From Maribacter luteus (GTDB taxonomy: Bacteria > Bacteroidota > Bacteroidia > Flavobacteriales > Flavobacteriaceae), in NCBI RefSeq assembly GCF_009674825.1, contig NZ_WKJH01000026.1:1-64000 (forward strand): a stretch of 64,000 nt of DNA. The letters run 5' to 3'. This document shows, piece by piece, positions 1-7,289 of this stretch (position 1 is the stretch's first letter; each line of letters starts with the position of its first letter). The notes beneath the pieces are model-generated. The model had not been told where the DNA came from, searched no databases, and worked only from the letters and a program-made list of their open reading frames with translations. Position numbers and translations under genes: made by a program.

Positions 1-1
1 A

Positions 2-268
2 GCTGACTTAAACGGAATTTGGGAATATACACTCGAGAATTGGTCTGAAAATCAAGCTGACAGATATTACGACATGCTTCTGGATATTTGCCAAGACATT
101 GCTGACAATACAGAACTTGGAAAAAATTATGACGGAATTAAATCTGACCTTTTCGGGCTAAAAGCAAATCGACACGTAATATTTTATCGAAAATCAAAAT
201 TAAATCCAATCGAAATAACGAGAATTTTACACGAGCGTATGGATTTGAAAAACAGATTAACCGAATAA
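2..268 (+). CDS. RelE/ParE family toxin, 3' part (partial at left edge)
   Basis: The frame is open from base 2, so the gene begins left of the window; 88 residues are visible. The piece opens with ADLNGIWEYT and ends with a block containing HVIFYRK and ITRILHERMD, which is the usual C-terminal half of RelE/ParE toxins (the strand with the conserved R and the last helix). ParE-type toxins act on gyrase and RelE-type ones on ribosome-bound mRNA; the sequence alone does not say which, although the WEYT...NWS...A..YY layout is more ParE-like. The antitoxin would be expected just upstream, outside the window. A 26-bp repeat starts 9 bases after the stop. Confidence 0.8.
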   Translation, partial: ADLNGIWEYTLENWSENQADRYYDMLLDICQDIADNTELGKNYDGIKSDLFGLKANRHVIFYRKSKLNPIEITRILHERMDLKNRLTE

Positions 269-796
269 AAACTGCACCACAACACCGGTAACCGTTGCAC
301 AAGCCTATAATTATTGGAATAATGACTTCCACAACCGATTTTTAGGGCTGTCTTATTTTTTAGGTGACCAAATATCCCATTGTTTTTGCCGGGCTTAAAA
401 ACAACCTTTCGAGCTTGTAAGGTTCGGTTTTTACAGAAAGTGATAAAGCAAGTTGCCCTGCCCCGATTTTTGAGCGTTTTTCGATGAATTTCAGGTACTT
501 CTTCAGGTTGTATGCGATCGTCAATTAAAAATGGGCGAACAGTTTTTCCTGATAGTCCTTCTTGCCTTGCATACCTAAAGTTACGATCCATTTCCCGATC
601 GGCAATGATCCACAATGACTTTTTTCTTAACTTGTGCAACAGGCATAATACCTATAATCCATTGCGACGGATTTCCTAAACGGAAATCCTTAACTTTAGG
701 CAATGGCGTGGTACCAGACGGAAAAATCCAAACGGATTTTTCTGCAAAGAGATCATAGCCTAACCGTTGTGCTTCATTATGACAAACCGCTAATCA
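269..796. other. Gene-free stretch with mobile-element copy and nested palindromes
   Basis: No gene is seen here. It holds element copy A (278-649) followed by structured DNA. CCATTGC (658-664) pairs with GCAATGG (700-706) around an inner hairpin GGATTTCC-taaac-GGAAATCC (670-690). A second perfect hairpin follows, GAAAAATCC-aaac-GGATTTTTC (721-742). A TAACCGTTGTGC motif (762-773) echoes the core of the 26-bp border repeat. The 17-bp GGAAATCCTTAACTTTA block (682-698) recurs upstream of the second alginate lyase (17156-17172). Confidence 0.6.
278..649 (-). mobile_element. MITE-like deleted IS1182-type element, copy A
   Basis: This ~372 bp segment is collinear with 1550-1920. Both share the same 26-bp left block (278-303 = 1550-1575) and the same spacing to an internal GCAAGTTGCCCTGCCCC block (448 and 1720). 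Inside the left and right borders lie 10-bp inverted ends, GTTGCACAAG (294-303) and CTTGTGCAAC (631-640). On the minus strand it encodes a decayed peptide: TLGMQGKKDYQEKLF, then a stop, then YNLKKYLKF..KRSKIGAGQLAL. The first part resembles the start of Bacteroidota IS1182-type transposases and the second their C-terminus. The core of the transposase is missing, so I read it as a non-autonomous deletion derivative. The IS family is recalled from memory, not searched. Confidence 0.6.
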
Positions 797-1543
797 ATGA
801 TAAAATTCTTTAGAAAAATTAGACAAAACTTGCTTTTAGAAGGCAACATTGGAAAATACCTTAAATATGCAATTGGTGAAATTATACTTGTTGTTCTAGG
901 GATTTTAATTGCCCTACAACTTAACAACCTCAATGATGAACGGAAAACCGAAAATTTAAGGCAAGTTTATTATAAACAATTATTACAAGATTTTGAGAAT
1001 GACAAAGCATATATAGAGAAGACATCTTTAGCCATAGATTCAAATATGGTAAAAATTAGAGCCTTTAAAGAAATCTATAATCAACCAAACTTACCAATAA
1101 TTGAAATAGTTTCTGAAACTGGAAAGTTAGATTGGCAACTTTATAATGTTCAATTCAAAACTAATACGGTAAATACGTTACAGAATACTGGTGACATCAA
1201 ATTAATACCACCAACCATTAGGGAACAAGTAATCCGTTTAGATAAATATAAAGAAGCGACAGAAGAGGCTTCTGAATACAATAATGGTGAAGCTGGTAAA
1301 GCGGGTGCAACGGCAGCTAATAGATATGGGAGTCCAGAATTTGCCTATAAAAACATACAAAATCAACCCAAACTGCGGGAACGGGTATTTGAAGAAAAAA
1401 ACTTAATAGAGCTTCTTATTAACTTCGAAAGGTGCCAACATATGAAGGCTAAATCGGAACAAGGAAGCCTTATAAGTTTTAAGAAAATTCTATCTGATAT
1501 GGAAGAAATTGAAATTCTTATTAATAAGGAATTGAAAATATAA
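797..1543 (+). CDS. DUF6090 family membrane protein
   Basis: The 248-residue protein matches the pattern of the flavobacterial DUF6090 family. It has a basic N-terminus (MIKFFRKIRQ), then GKYLKYAIGEI running into one transmembrane helix at about residues 26-44 (ILVVLGILIALQLNN), then a charged, largely helical soluble part. The function of the family is unknown. It sits alone, with a long gap in front and the 26-bp border repeat starting 6 bases after its stop. That isolation fits an accessory, frequently exchanged gene. The ATG at 797 is the natural start because the family begins with this motif. Confidence 0.85.
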   Translation: MIKFFRKIRQNLLLEGNIGKYLKYAIGEIILVVLGILIALQLNNLNDERKTENLRQVYYKQLLQDFENDKAYIEKTSLAIDSNMVKIRAFKEIYNQPNLPIIEIVSETGKLDWQLYNVQFKTNTVNTLQNTGDIKLIPPTIREQVIRLDKYKEATEEASEYNNGEAGKAGATAANRYGSPEFAYKNIQNQPKLRERVFEEKNLIELLINFERCQHMKAKSEQGSLISFKKILSDMEEIEILINKELKI

Positions 1544-1549
1544 CGAAAG

Positions 1550-1920
1550 CACAACACCGGTAACCGTTGCACAAGTAACCCAAGCAGTAAAAAATAAATC
1601 ATTACAAGCCTCTTTAAGGGGCTTTTTTCTAGTTTAATCCGTATTGAAAAGTCAATTTTAGATGTCTTAGTAAAGCTAAAAACAAGTCACGGATAACACT
1701 TCTCATAAAGACTTTAAAAGCAAGTTGCCCTGCCCCTTTTTTTATTCGTTTTTGTTCAAATTTCAGGTACTTCATCAGGTTATAGACGCTCGCCAACTGG
1801 AAACTCGCGAACAGTTTTTCCTGATTATCCTTTTTTCCCTGCATACCTAAAGTTACGATCCTTTCCCCATCGACAAAGATTCGCAATGACTTTTTTCTTA
1901 ACTTGTGAAACAGGCATAAT
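1550..1920 (-). mobile_element. MITE-like deleted IS1182-type element, copy B
   Basis: This is the second, diverged copy of the element at 278-649, in the same orientation and one base shorter (371 bp). Its inverted ends are GTTGCACAAG (1566-1575) and CTTGTGAAAC (1902-1911, one mismatch). The minus strand carries a longer open frame (about 1952-1629) in which TLGMQGKKDNQEKLFASFQL runs straight into YNLMKYLKFEQKR and GAGQLAFKVF. That joins what look like the first and last parts of an IS1182-type transposase with the catalytic middle missing. Because this copy keeps the frame through the junction, it is probably closer to the ancestral deletion form than copy A. Confidence 0.6.
1605..1628 (+). 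terminator. Possible rho-independent terminator
   Basis: AAGCCTC, a short loop and GGGGCTT are followed by TTTTT. The stem has one mismatch. It lies 62 bases past the DUF6090 stop, inside element copy B. Copy A has no equivalent at this place. Confidence 0.4.
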
Positions 1921-1971
1921 AAATAAACGCCATTAAAACGGGCATTATGCACAAATTAACCCAACTAGAAA

Positions 1972-3732
1972 ATGACAGCTAAAAAATTTTTATTTATACT
2001 CTTTTTTCTTTTAACCTATCAATTCGGTTTCTCGCAAGCAAATAATGTTGAGTCTTATTACATCCCTGCTGTCAATGGAACCAAATTGGCTATGGATGTG
2101 TACTTCCCAGAAGATTATAAAAATCAAAAACTCCCTGTACTGTTTGAGTTTACCCGTTATTGGAGGGGCAAAGAAGACCCGAAAACAGGTGAGCCAATTC
2201 CTTCACTCAAAAAACGAGATAAATATTTTCTTGACCATGATTACATCCTTGCAAAAGTTGATGTTAGGGGAACAGGTGCTTCCTACGGTGTTCGTACAGC
2301 AGAATATTCGCCTACGGAGGTGAAAGATGCTTGGTACATTGTTGATTGGGTCGTGAACCAACCGTGGTCTAATGGTAAAGTAGGAGCCTATGGCACTTCA
2401 TACTCCGGGACAACGGCAGAGCTTTTATGTGCTACCCAGCACCCGGCCATTGAAGCTGTAATACCTGGTTGGTCAGATTTTGACGTTTATGAAAGTCCTT
2501 CGCGGCCTTATGGAATGCTTGCAACAAGTTTTATAGCGGTATGGAGTCAATATGTTGATTGGCTAGACCAAAATTCAGTTGAGAATCTGGGGGCAAGTGT
2601 GAGGCGTGTCGGTAAAGATTTTCCGATGGATGCAATCAAAGAACATGAAAACAACACAATCGTATTGGAAGCTCTATCTAAAGCACCTTATAAAGATTCC
2701 AAATTTGGAGATTTCAAATCCGAAGAACTCGACCCCTTGCATTGGAAAAAGGAAATTTCGGAATCAAATGTACCCATGCTTGTTCTTACAAGTTGGTTGG
2801 ATGCCGGCACGGCAGAAGGTACTTTATTACGATTACAACATTTTGATAATCCGCAGAAAGTTGTCATGATGCCAACTTCTCATGGCGGACGTTCACATGC
2901 CAGCCCATTTGTTGTTTCTGACAGTATCGTTGAACCTATTCCTTCTGTTACTGAACAACTTAGACTACAACTTAACTTCTTTGACCAGTACATAAAGGGG
3001 ATTGACAAAGAAGTTGAAGATTGGCCAACCATTAAGTACTATAATTTTGGAGAAGAATCATTTAAACATTCTGATATTTGGCCACCCAAAGGGCAAGAAA
3101 GAATTAAGTATTATTTAGATACCAACGGAAAATTAATTACTTCATCATCAGATGAACCTCAGGGTATGGATGAATATCTAGTTGACTTTTCGGTAAGTAC
3201 CGGTACAAACAATCGATGGACAACCCAAATGGGAAAACCCGTTCTTAACCTCAATAATCGCAATGCTGCCGATTCTTTAATGCTAACGTATACAACCACA
3301 CCTCTTGCAGAACCGCTTCAAATCACGGGAACACCTGTAATTTCCCTCAATCTGTCGACTACACACAAAGAAGGGGGGATTTTTGTCTACTTAGAAGATG
3401 TTGACCCAGATGGAAAAAGTAGATATATCACAGAAGGCGGGCTTTTGCTAACACATCGAAAATTATCTACGAATGCTATGTATGATAAGATACCGTATCA
3501 TTCATTCAGAAAATCAGATGCATCACCAATGCCTATTGATAAGATTGAAGAAGTGAGCTTTAAATTACATCCTACATCCATTCTCATCAAGAAAGGACAT
3601 GCTATAAGAATTGCAATTTCTGGGGCAGATAAAGATACATTTGATAAGGTTCCGACCGAAGGAATACCAACTTTGAGTATTTACAGGAATAAAACAAACA
3701 TATCTTTTTTAGAATTACCAATAATAAAATAA
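1972..3732 (+). CDS. CocE/NonD family hydrolase (peptidase S15-like), secreted
   Basis: The 586-residue protein starts with a signal peptide (about residues 1-22, ending GFSQ). An alpha/beta-hydrolase core and a C-terminal beta-rich domain (about 345-585) follow, as in X-Pro dipeptidyl-peptidase, cocaine esterase and alpha-amino-acid ester hydrolases. The nucleophile elbow is GTSYSG with Ser143. Asp277 (SWLDAGT) and His304 (SHGGRSH) are the likely other triad members. The oxyanion/substrate region includes DVRGTGAS. Family members cleave esters, amides or X-Pro peptides; the substrate cannot be told here. The gene stands alone, with no partner within 400 bases either side. Confidence 0.85.
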   Translation: MTAKKFLFILFFLLTYQFGFSQANNVESYYIPAVNGTKLAMDVYFPEDYKNQKLPVLFEFTRYWRGKEDPKTGEPIPSLKKRDKYFLDHDYILAKVDVRGTGASYGVRTAEYSPTEVKDAWYIVDWVVNQPWSNGKVGAYGTSYSGTTAELLCATQHPAIEAVIPGWSDFDVYESPSRPYGMLATSFIAVWSQYVDWLDQNSVENLGASVRRVGKDFPMDAIKEHENNTIVLEALSKAPYKDSKFGDFKSEELDPLHWKKEISESNVPMLVLTSWLDAGTAEGTLLRLQHFDNPQKVVMMPTSHGGRSHASPFVVSDSIVEPIPSVTEQLRLQLNFFDQYIKGIDKEVEDWPTIKYYNFGEESFKHSDIWPPKGQERIKYYLDTNGKLITSSSDEPQGMDEYLVDFSVSTGTNNRWTTQMGKPVLNLNNRNAADSLMLTYTTTPLAEPLQITGTPVISLNLSTTHKEGGIFVYLEDVDPDGKSRYITEGGLLLTHRKLSTNAMYDKIPYHSFRKSDASPMPIDKIEEVSFKLHPTSILIKKGHAIRIAISGADKDTFDKVPTEGIPTLSIYRNKTNISFLELPIIK

Positions 3733-4167
3733 AACATGTGCATAATAAGTGCTAAACCGCGCAACTTTTCATAAACAAACACGATGATGTAGCATTATTC
3801 ATATCATTTTCACTGATTTTTAAAGGTATTCCTGTGTTCGCTGCGCTCGTGACGCCTGCGTAGACCAAAATCCCTTCATCACATTTTGCCCCCACTCCCT
3901 CCCGCACACTGCTCTCGCAAATGTCGCCCGGTCTTTCGGAAATGCTACATCATCGCAGCGCTATGACAGATCGCTATCGGGATAGGATGAGAGGTGATAG
4001 ACGAATAACATGGACTTCACATAGCGCTGCGTTGTGTGTAATTTCCAACCAGATGTAACATTTATCCTTTTGAAGAGTCTTCATGTAAAGGCATTGAACT
4101 AAATGAATTAAAAATTTGGAAGATTACTAATGCCAAACACTACCCACAAACCAAATTATGTTCAACT
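3733..4167. other. Gene-free stretch, locally GC-rich
   Basis: No open frame of note. The middle (about 3830-4040) is richer in G and C than the neighbourhood and contains self-similar pieces such as CGCTGCGCTCG, GCAGCGCTATG and GCGCTGCGTTG. GGACTTCACATAGC (4012-4025) is repeated exactly at 6147-6160. GTTGTGTGTA (4031-4040) has its inverse TACACACAAC at 5040-5049, so the next gene lies between an inverted pair. It may be debris of a mobile or cassette-like boundary. Confidence 0.5.
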
Positions 4168-4953
4168 ATGAAAAATTTGAATCCAAATGGAAAAAGGGAA
4201 ATCATTATATTCTCGGTAATTGTTATAGCCTTGAGTTCGGTAATATGTTTTATCTCTTATAAATTAGATGATCCAAATGTCTCAATATTAACTGTTTTCG
4301 CACCATCAATAGTTGCACTGATTTTTACTGCCATCACAAATGGGAAGAAAGGTCTCTATGAGTTGTTCATTAAACAGACGGTGAAGAAAACAGGTTTAAA
4401 ATGGCTTCTTATTTCAATGATTGGAATTCCGGTCCTTGTATCTTTGGCCATGCTCACTTCCTTGGGCTTCGATATTTCCAGATTCGATTTAAGAACTACT
4501 CAACTGCTGCCACAGATTGTTGTTATTGTATTAATTGCAGTAGGTGAGGAATATGGATGGAGAGGTTTTTTACTTCCCAGATTGATGGATAAATTTAATC
4601 TGTTATATTCAAGTATAATACTTGGTTTGATATGGGGAATCTGGCATTTTCCAGCATATCTGATTGGAACAGGGGTGCCATTGCAAATGGACTTTACAGT
4701 GTTTTTATTATGGGTAATTTTGGGAACACTTTTTATAAGTTGGATTTATTACTATACCAAAAGTGTGTTGACCTCGATACTGGCTCATATTAGTGCTAAT
4801 GCGGCCTTTAATTATCTACTAATTTTGCCAGAATTTACTGGAAGTATGAATACATTTTGGTTGTTTATTCTATACTTGTCGGTTCTGATGATGATGATAT
4901 TCTACACTAAAAGAAAAGATTTATTAAAAAGCGATAACAATAAATATTATTGA
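4168..4953 (+). CDS. CPBP family intramembrane glutamic endopeptidase
   Basis: The 261-residue, very hydrophobic protein has about seven or eight membrane segments. It carries the family's two main motifs. EEYGWRGFL holds the paired glutamates (Glu127, Glu128) and Arg132, and WHFPAYL holds His160. A third conserved region, SILAHISANA, supplies the second histidine and the asparagine. The family includes CAAX prenyl proteases (Rce1) and bacteriocin-processing or immunity proteins. With no bacteriocin genes nearby the substrate is unknown. It is flanked by an inverted GTTGTGTGTA pair (4031-4040, 5040-5049). Confidence 0.85.
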   Translation: MKNLNPNGKREIIIFSVIVIALSSVICFISYKLDDPNVSILTVFAPSIVALIFTAITNGKKGLYELFIKQTVKKTGLKWLLISMIGIPVLVSLAMLTSLGFDISRFDLRTTQLLPQIVVIVLIAVGEEYGWRGFLLPRLMDKFNLLYSSIILGLIWGIWHFPAYLIGTGVPLQMDFTVFLLWVILGTLFISWIYYYTKSVLTSILAHISANAAFNYLLILPEFTGSMNTFWLFILYLSVLMMMIFYTKRKDLLKSDNNKYY

Positions 4954-5309
4954 GTCGAGCGTATATTAAAAACCTTATGAAGAATGGTTAAAAAGCTCGA
5001 ATTAAAAATCTCCAAAAATAACGGTTAAAATTAAATAACTACACACAACAATGGCTCCCATGAAAAGCCCTAATCCAGTTCTCTAGAGTTAGCCACTGTT
5101 TTCTTTTTGCCTTAAACCACCTTCTTCCTTTTTAATATCATTTACAAGGGTTTTTCTTCCTGGCACTCATAACCGATTTGTACCTACGTAAAATCATCAG
5201 ATTACATTTATCTATAGATTAAAGAGTAATAAAAATGGTATATTTAAAAACAGCATAAAATCAATTTTAACCTATAAGCATATTTCAGGATAAGACATTA
5301 GAACTGAAA
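4954..5309. other. Gene-free stretch
   Basis: I see no gene or strong terminator. The only notable item is TACACACAAC at 5040-5049, inverse of 4031-4040. The last 120 bases are very AT-rich and probably contain the promoter of the next gene, but no exact TAnnTTTG box was found. Confidence 0.4.
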
Positions 5310-6143
5310 ATGAAAGAAATAGAGATACCATATAATTCAGGAACATTATCCGCAACTTTATTTGACAATACTAGCAACAAGACCATTTTAATTATTGCTT
5401 CAGCTACAGGTGTAAAACAAAAGTACTACTATGAATTTGCCAAATATGCCGAATGTAAGGATGTAACCGTAATCACATTTGATTATAACGGAATAGGTAG
5501 TTCTCTAAAAAAACCTATTGAAAAACTAAACATAAATGCTGCAGATTGGGGTAGTAATGATATAGAAAGTATAATACAATTCGCCATAAAAAACTACCCA
5601 AAATCAAAGAAAGTAATTCTTGGACATAGTATTGGAGGACAGCTAATTGGACTTGCCGAATCTTGTAACAAATTAGACAAAATTATTCTAGTAGCGGCAC
5701 AATCCGGTTATTGGAAACACTGGAAGGGATTTAGAAGGATGAAAATGTGGTTCAATTGGTATATTCTTTTTCCGCTTATTCTTGGGGTTTTCGGCTATTT
5801 GAAATCAAAGAGAATTAGCGGCATGGAAAACTTACCGAAAAATGTAGCTGAACAATGGCGAAATTGGGGTAAGAACAGAGACTATATTTTTAGTGATAAA
5901 TCTATCAAAAACACCTTCTACGAAACCATCAAGGTCGATATGACCGCATATAGTATAGATGACGACACCTTTGCCCCGAAAGAAGCAGTACAATGGATGA
6001 CAGAGAAATACAAGAATGCAAATAGAAAATCAATACATTTAAATCCTATTGACTTTCAAGCCAATAAAATCGGGCATTTTGGAATATTTAAAGAACGTTT
6101 TAAAAATACAATTTGGACTCAAATTTTGACTGAAATAAAGTAA
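5310..6143 (+). CDS. Alpha/beta hydrolase (COG4757-like)
   Basis: The 277-residue cytoplasmic protein has the alpha/beta-hydrolase elbow GHSIGG with Ser107. A lid region contains SGYWKHWKGF, LFPLILGVFGYL and AEQWRNWGKNRDY, which matches my recollection of the COG4757 group of predicted hydrolases. The aspartate is likely in AYSIDDDTFAP and the histidine in KIGHFGIF near the end. The substrate is unknown. The gene stands alone, and the repeat GGACTTCACATAGC begins 3 bases after its stop. Confidence 0.8.
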   Translation: MKEIEIPYNSGTLSATLFDNTSNKTILIIASATGVKQKYYYEFAKYAECKDVTVITFDYNGIGSSLKKPIEKLNINAADWGSNDIESIIQFAIKNYPKSKKVILGHSIGGQLIGLAESCNKLDKIILVAAQSGYWKHWKGFRRMKMWFNWYILFPLILGVFGYLKSKRISGMENLPKNVAEQWRNWGKNRDYIFSDKSIKNTFYETIKVDMTAYSIDDDTFAPKEAVQWMTEKYKNANRKSIHLNPIDFQANKIGHFGIFKERFKNTIWTQILTEIK

Positions 6144-6146
6144 TAC

Positions 6147-6160
6147 GGACTTCACATAGC
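6147..6160 (+). repeat. 14-bp border repeat (second copy of 4012-4025)
   Basis: GGACTTCACATAGC is an exact match to 4012-4025. In this copy it directly follows a stop codon and is followed by AATGGGTTGTTTT. In the other it is followed by GCTGCGTTGTGTG. Both copies are thus followed by a GTTGT core. Chance identity over 14 bases within 2 kb is unlikely, but the function is unknown. Confidence 0.5.
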
Positions 6161-6377
6161 AATGGGTTGTTTTCAATGTCCCAAAAAACGAAAAAAGCAA
6201 TAAATCAAGGATATAAAAAAGCATTCGTTTTAAAATTTTAAATACATTTGACATCGCTAATACAAAAGATATGTAGTTAAGATTTTCTTCCTTACCCGAT
6301 TTTCGAATTCTCGCCCCGAGTGAGGTTTGACCTTTCGAAAATCAAAAACAAGAATCTTAAACTATAATATATCATTT

Positions 6378-6932
6378 ATGAAAAATAGCATTGAGCGTTC
6401 ACCACGCACATTTTCTAAAATATTCCTATTTATCTCTTTTAACAGCTTTATCCTTAACATGAGCTGTGATTCTAAAGATGAAGATTGCACAAAAACTGCA
6501 GTTGTGAGAGATACTTACTTCTTGAACAACCAACAATACTACCTAGATAGAACCATTGAACTACCCTGTAGTTTTCCTGATCCGGAACCGTTAAATCAAA
6601 TTGACCCACCTGAGTTAGATGGTTTTACTTACGATATCTTATTTTATGAGTTTATACCCGACACCGGCAATAATACTTCTCGTTGGCGATTTGAAATTCA
6701 ATTGAACAACCCAAATGATTATAAAGTTACAGGGTTGCCTATATTGACCGTAAGGATAGGAGAGCTAACAACGAGTCAAAGTTATTCGGATAAAACAACC
6801 GTGCCTTGCTTTGAACTTGGGGCCAATTCCAGTTGTACACTATCCTATGACCAGGAAAGCTCTTTGGATTTAGGTTTAATCAATGATATTGAACTTATAA
6901 ACGTTCAATATTTTTTAACGAATCAGAATTAA
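6378..6932 (+). CDS. Hypothetical lipoprotein
   Basis: I do not recognise this 184-residue protein. I chose the ATG at 6378 rather than 6327 because MKNSIERSPRTFSKIF begins a basic-then-hydrophobic signal that ends in a lipobox-like ILNMSC, making Cys33 the likely lipidated residue. The mature part is beta-rich in appearance, with a few cysteines (DEDC, ELPCSF, VPCFE, SSCTL) that could pair. It closes the accessory strip of single genes; nothing similar is nearby. Confidence 0.65.
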   Translation: MKNSIERSPRTFSKIFLFISFNSFILNMSCDSKDEDCTKTAVVRDTYFLNNQQYYLDRTIELPCSFPDPEPLNQIDPPELDGFTYDILFYEFIPDTGNNTSRWRFEIQLNNPNDYKVTGLPILTVRIGELTTSQSYSDKTTVPCFELGANSSCTLSYDQESSLDLGLINDIELINVQYFLTNQN

Positions 6933-7289
6933 TCGGTTTATCTAAAGTATCAACGGTGTAGTAACAGCCTTTTTGTAGACATTGGCTACTAATTACAATT
7001 TGCTAGAATCGAAAGGATATTTGGGTTTGTTCACGCAAACGGACTTCAATCTGACACGCCCTTTAGAAAGGTTACTTAGATCAGTCAATTATGTGCAGAA
7101 ACGACAACCCTTTTTATACCGTTTATTTTTAAGAGTTAAATTATCTATGTAAATAACAATCCCATAATAATTTTAGCATTTAGTTATTATTTTAATAATA
7201 ATTACATTATATTTGGTTACCCAATTTGGGCACCCAATCTGGATAACCAATTAATCATAACTAAAATCGAAGCAAATATTATTTTTATT
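6933..7289. other. Intergenic region with promoter of the gluconate locus
   Basis: No gene was seen in the first 270 bases. The distal end (7208-7250) carries a promoter-like box and three operator-like repeats, listed separately. Confidence 0.6.
7208..7250 (+). promoter_or_regulatory. TAnnTTTG promoter box overlapped by three tandem 13-bp operator-like repeats
   Basis: TATATTTG (7208-7215) fits the Bacteroidota -7 element TAnnTTTG. Starting within it are three abutting 13-mers: TTTGGTTACCCAA (7212-7224), TTTGGGCACCCAA (7225-7237) and TCTGGATAACCAA (7238-7250). Their consensus is TTTGGnnAnCCAA, and each contains a small TTGG....CCAA dyad. GntR/FadR-type repressors bind short dyads of this general sort, and such a regulator is encoded at 10546. 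The placement over the start site suggests repression. The regulator assignment is inference. Confidence 0.65.

Larger units (their letters stand above)
1544..1971. other. Gene-free stretch, mostly mobile-element copy B
   Basis: Apart from the element copy B and a small terminator-like hairpin near 1605-1628, nothing recognisable is present. The last ~50 bases (1921-1971) are the leader of the next gene and show no clear TAnnTTTG promoter box. Confidence 0.5.

Noticed and set aside
1-6932. True integron with attC sites
   Set aside because: No integrase gene, and the border repeats do not fit the R-box consensus GTTRRRY/RYYYAAC. Only a looser cassette-like idea is kept.
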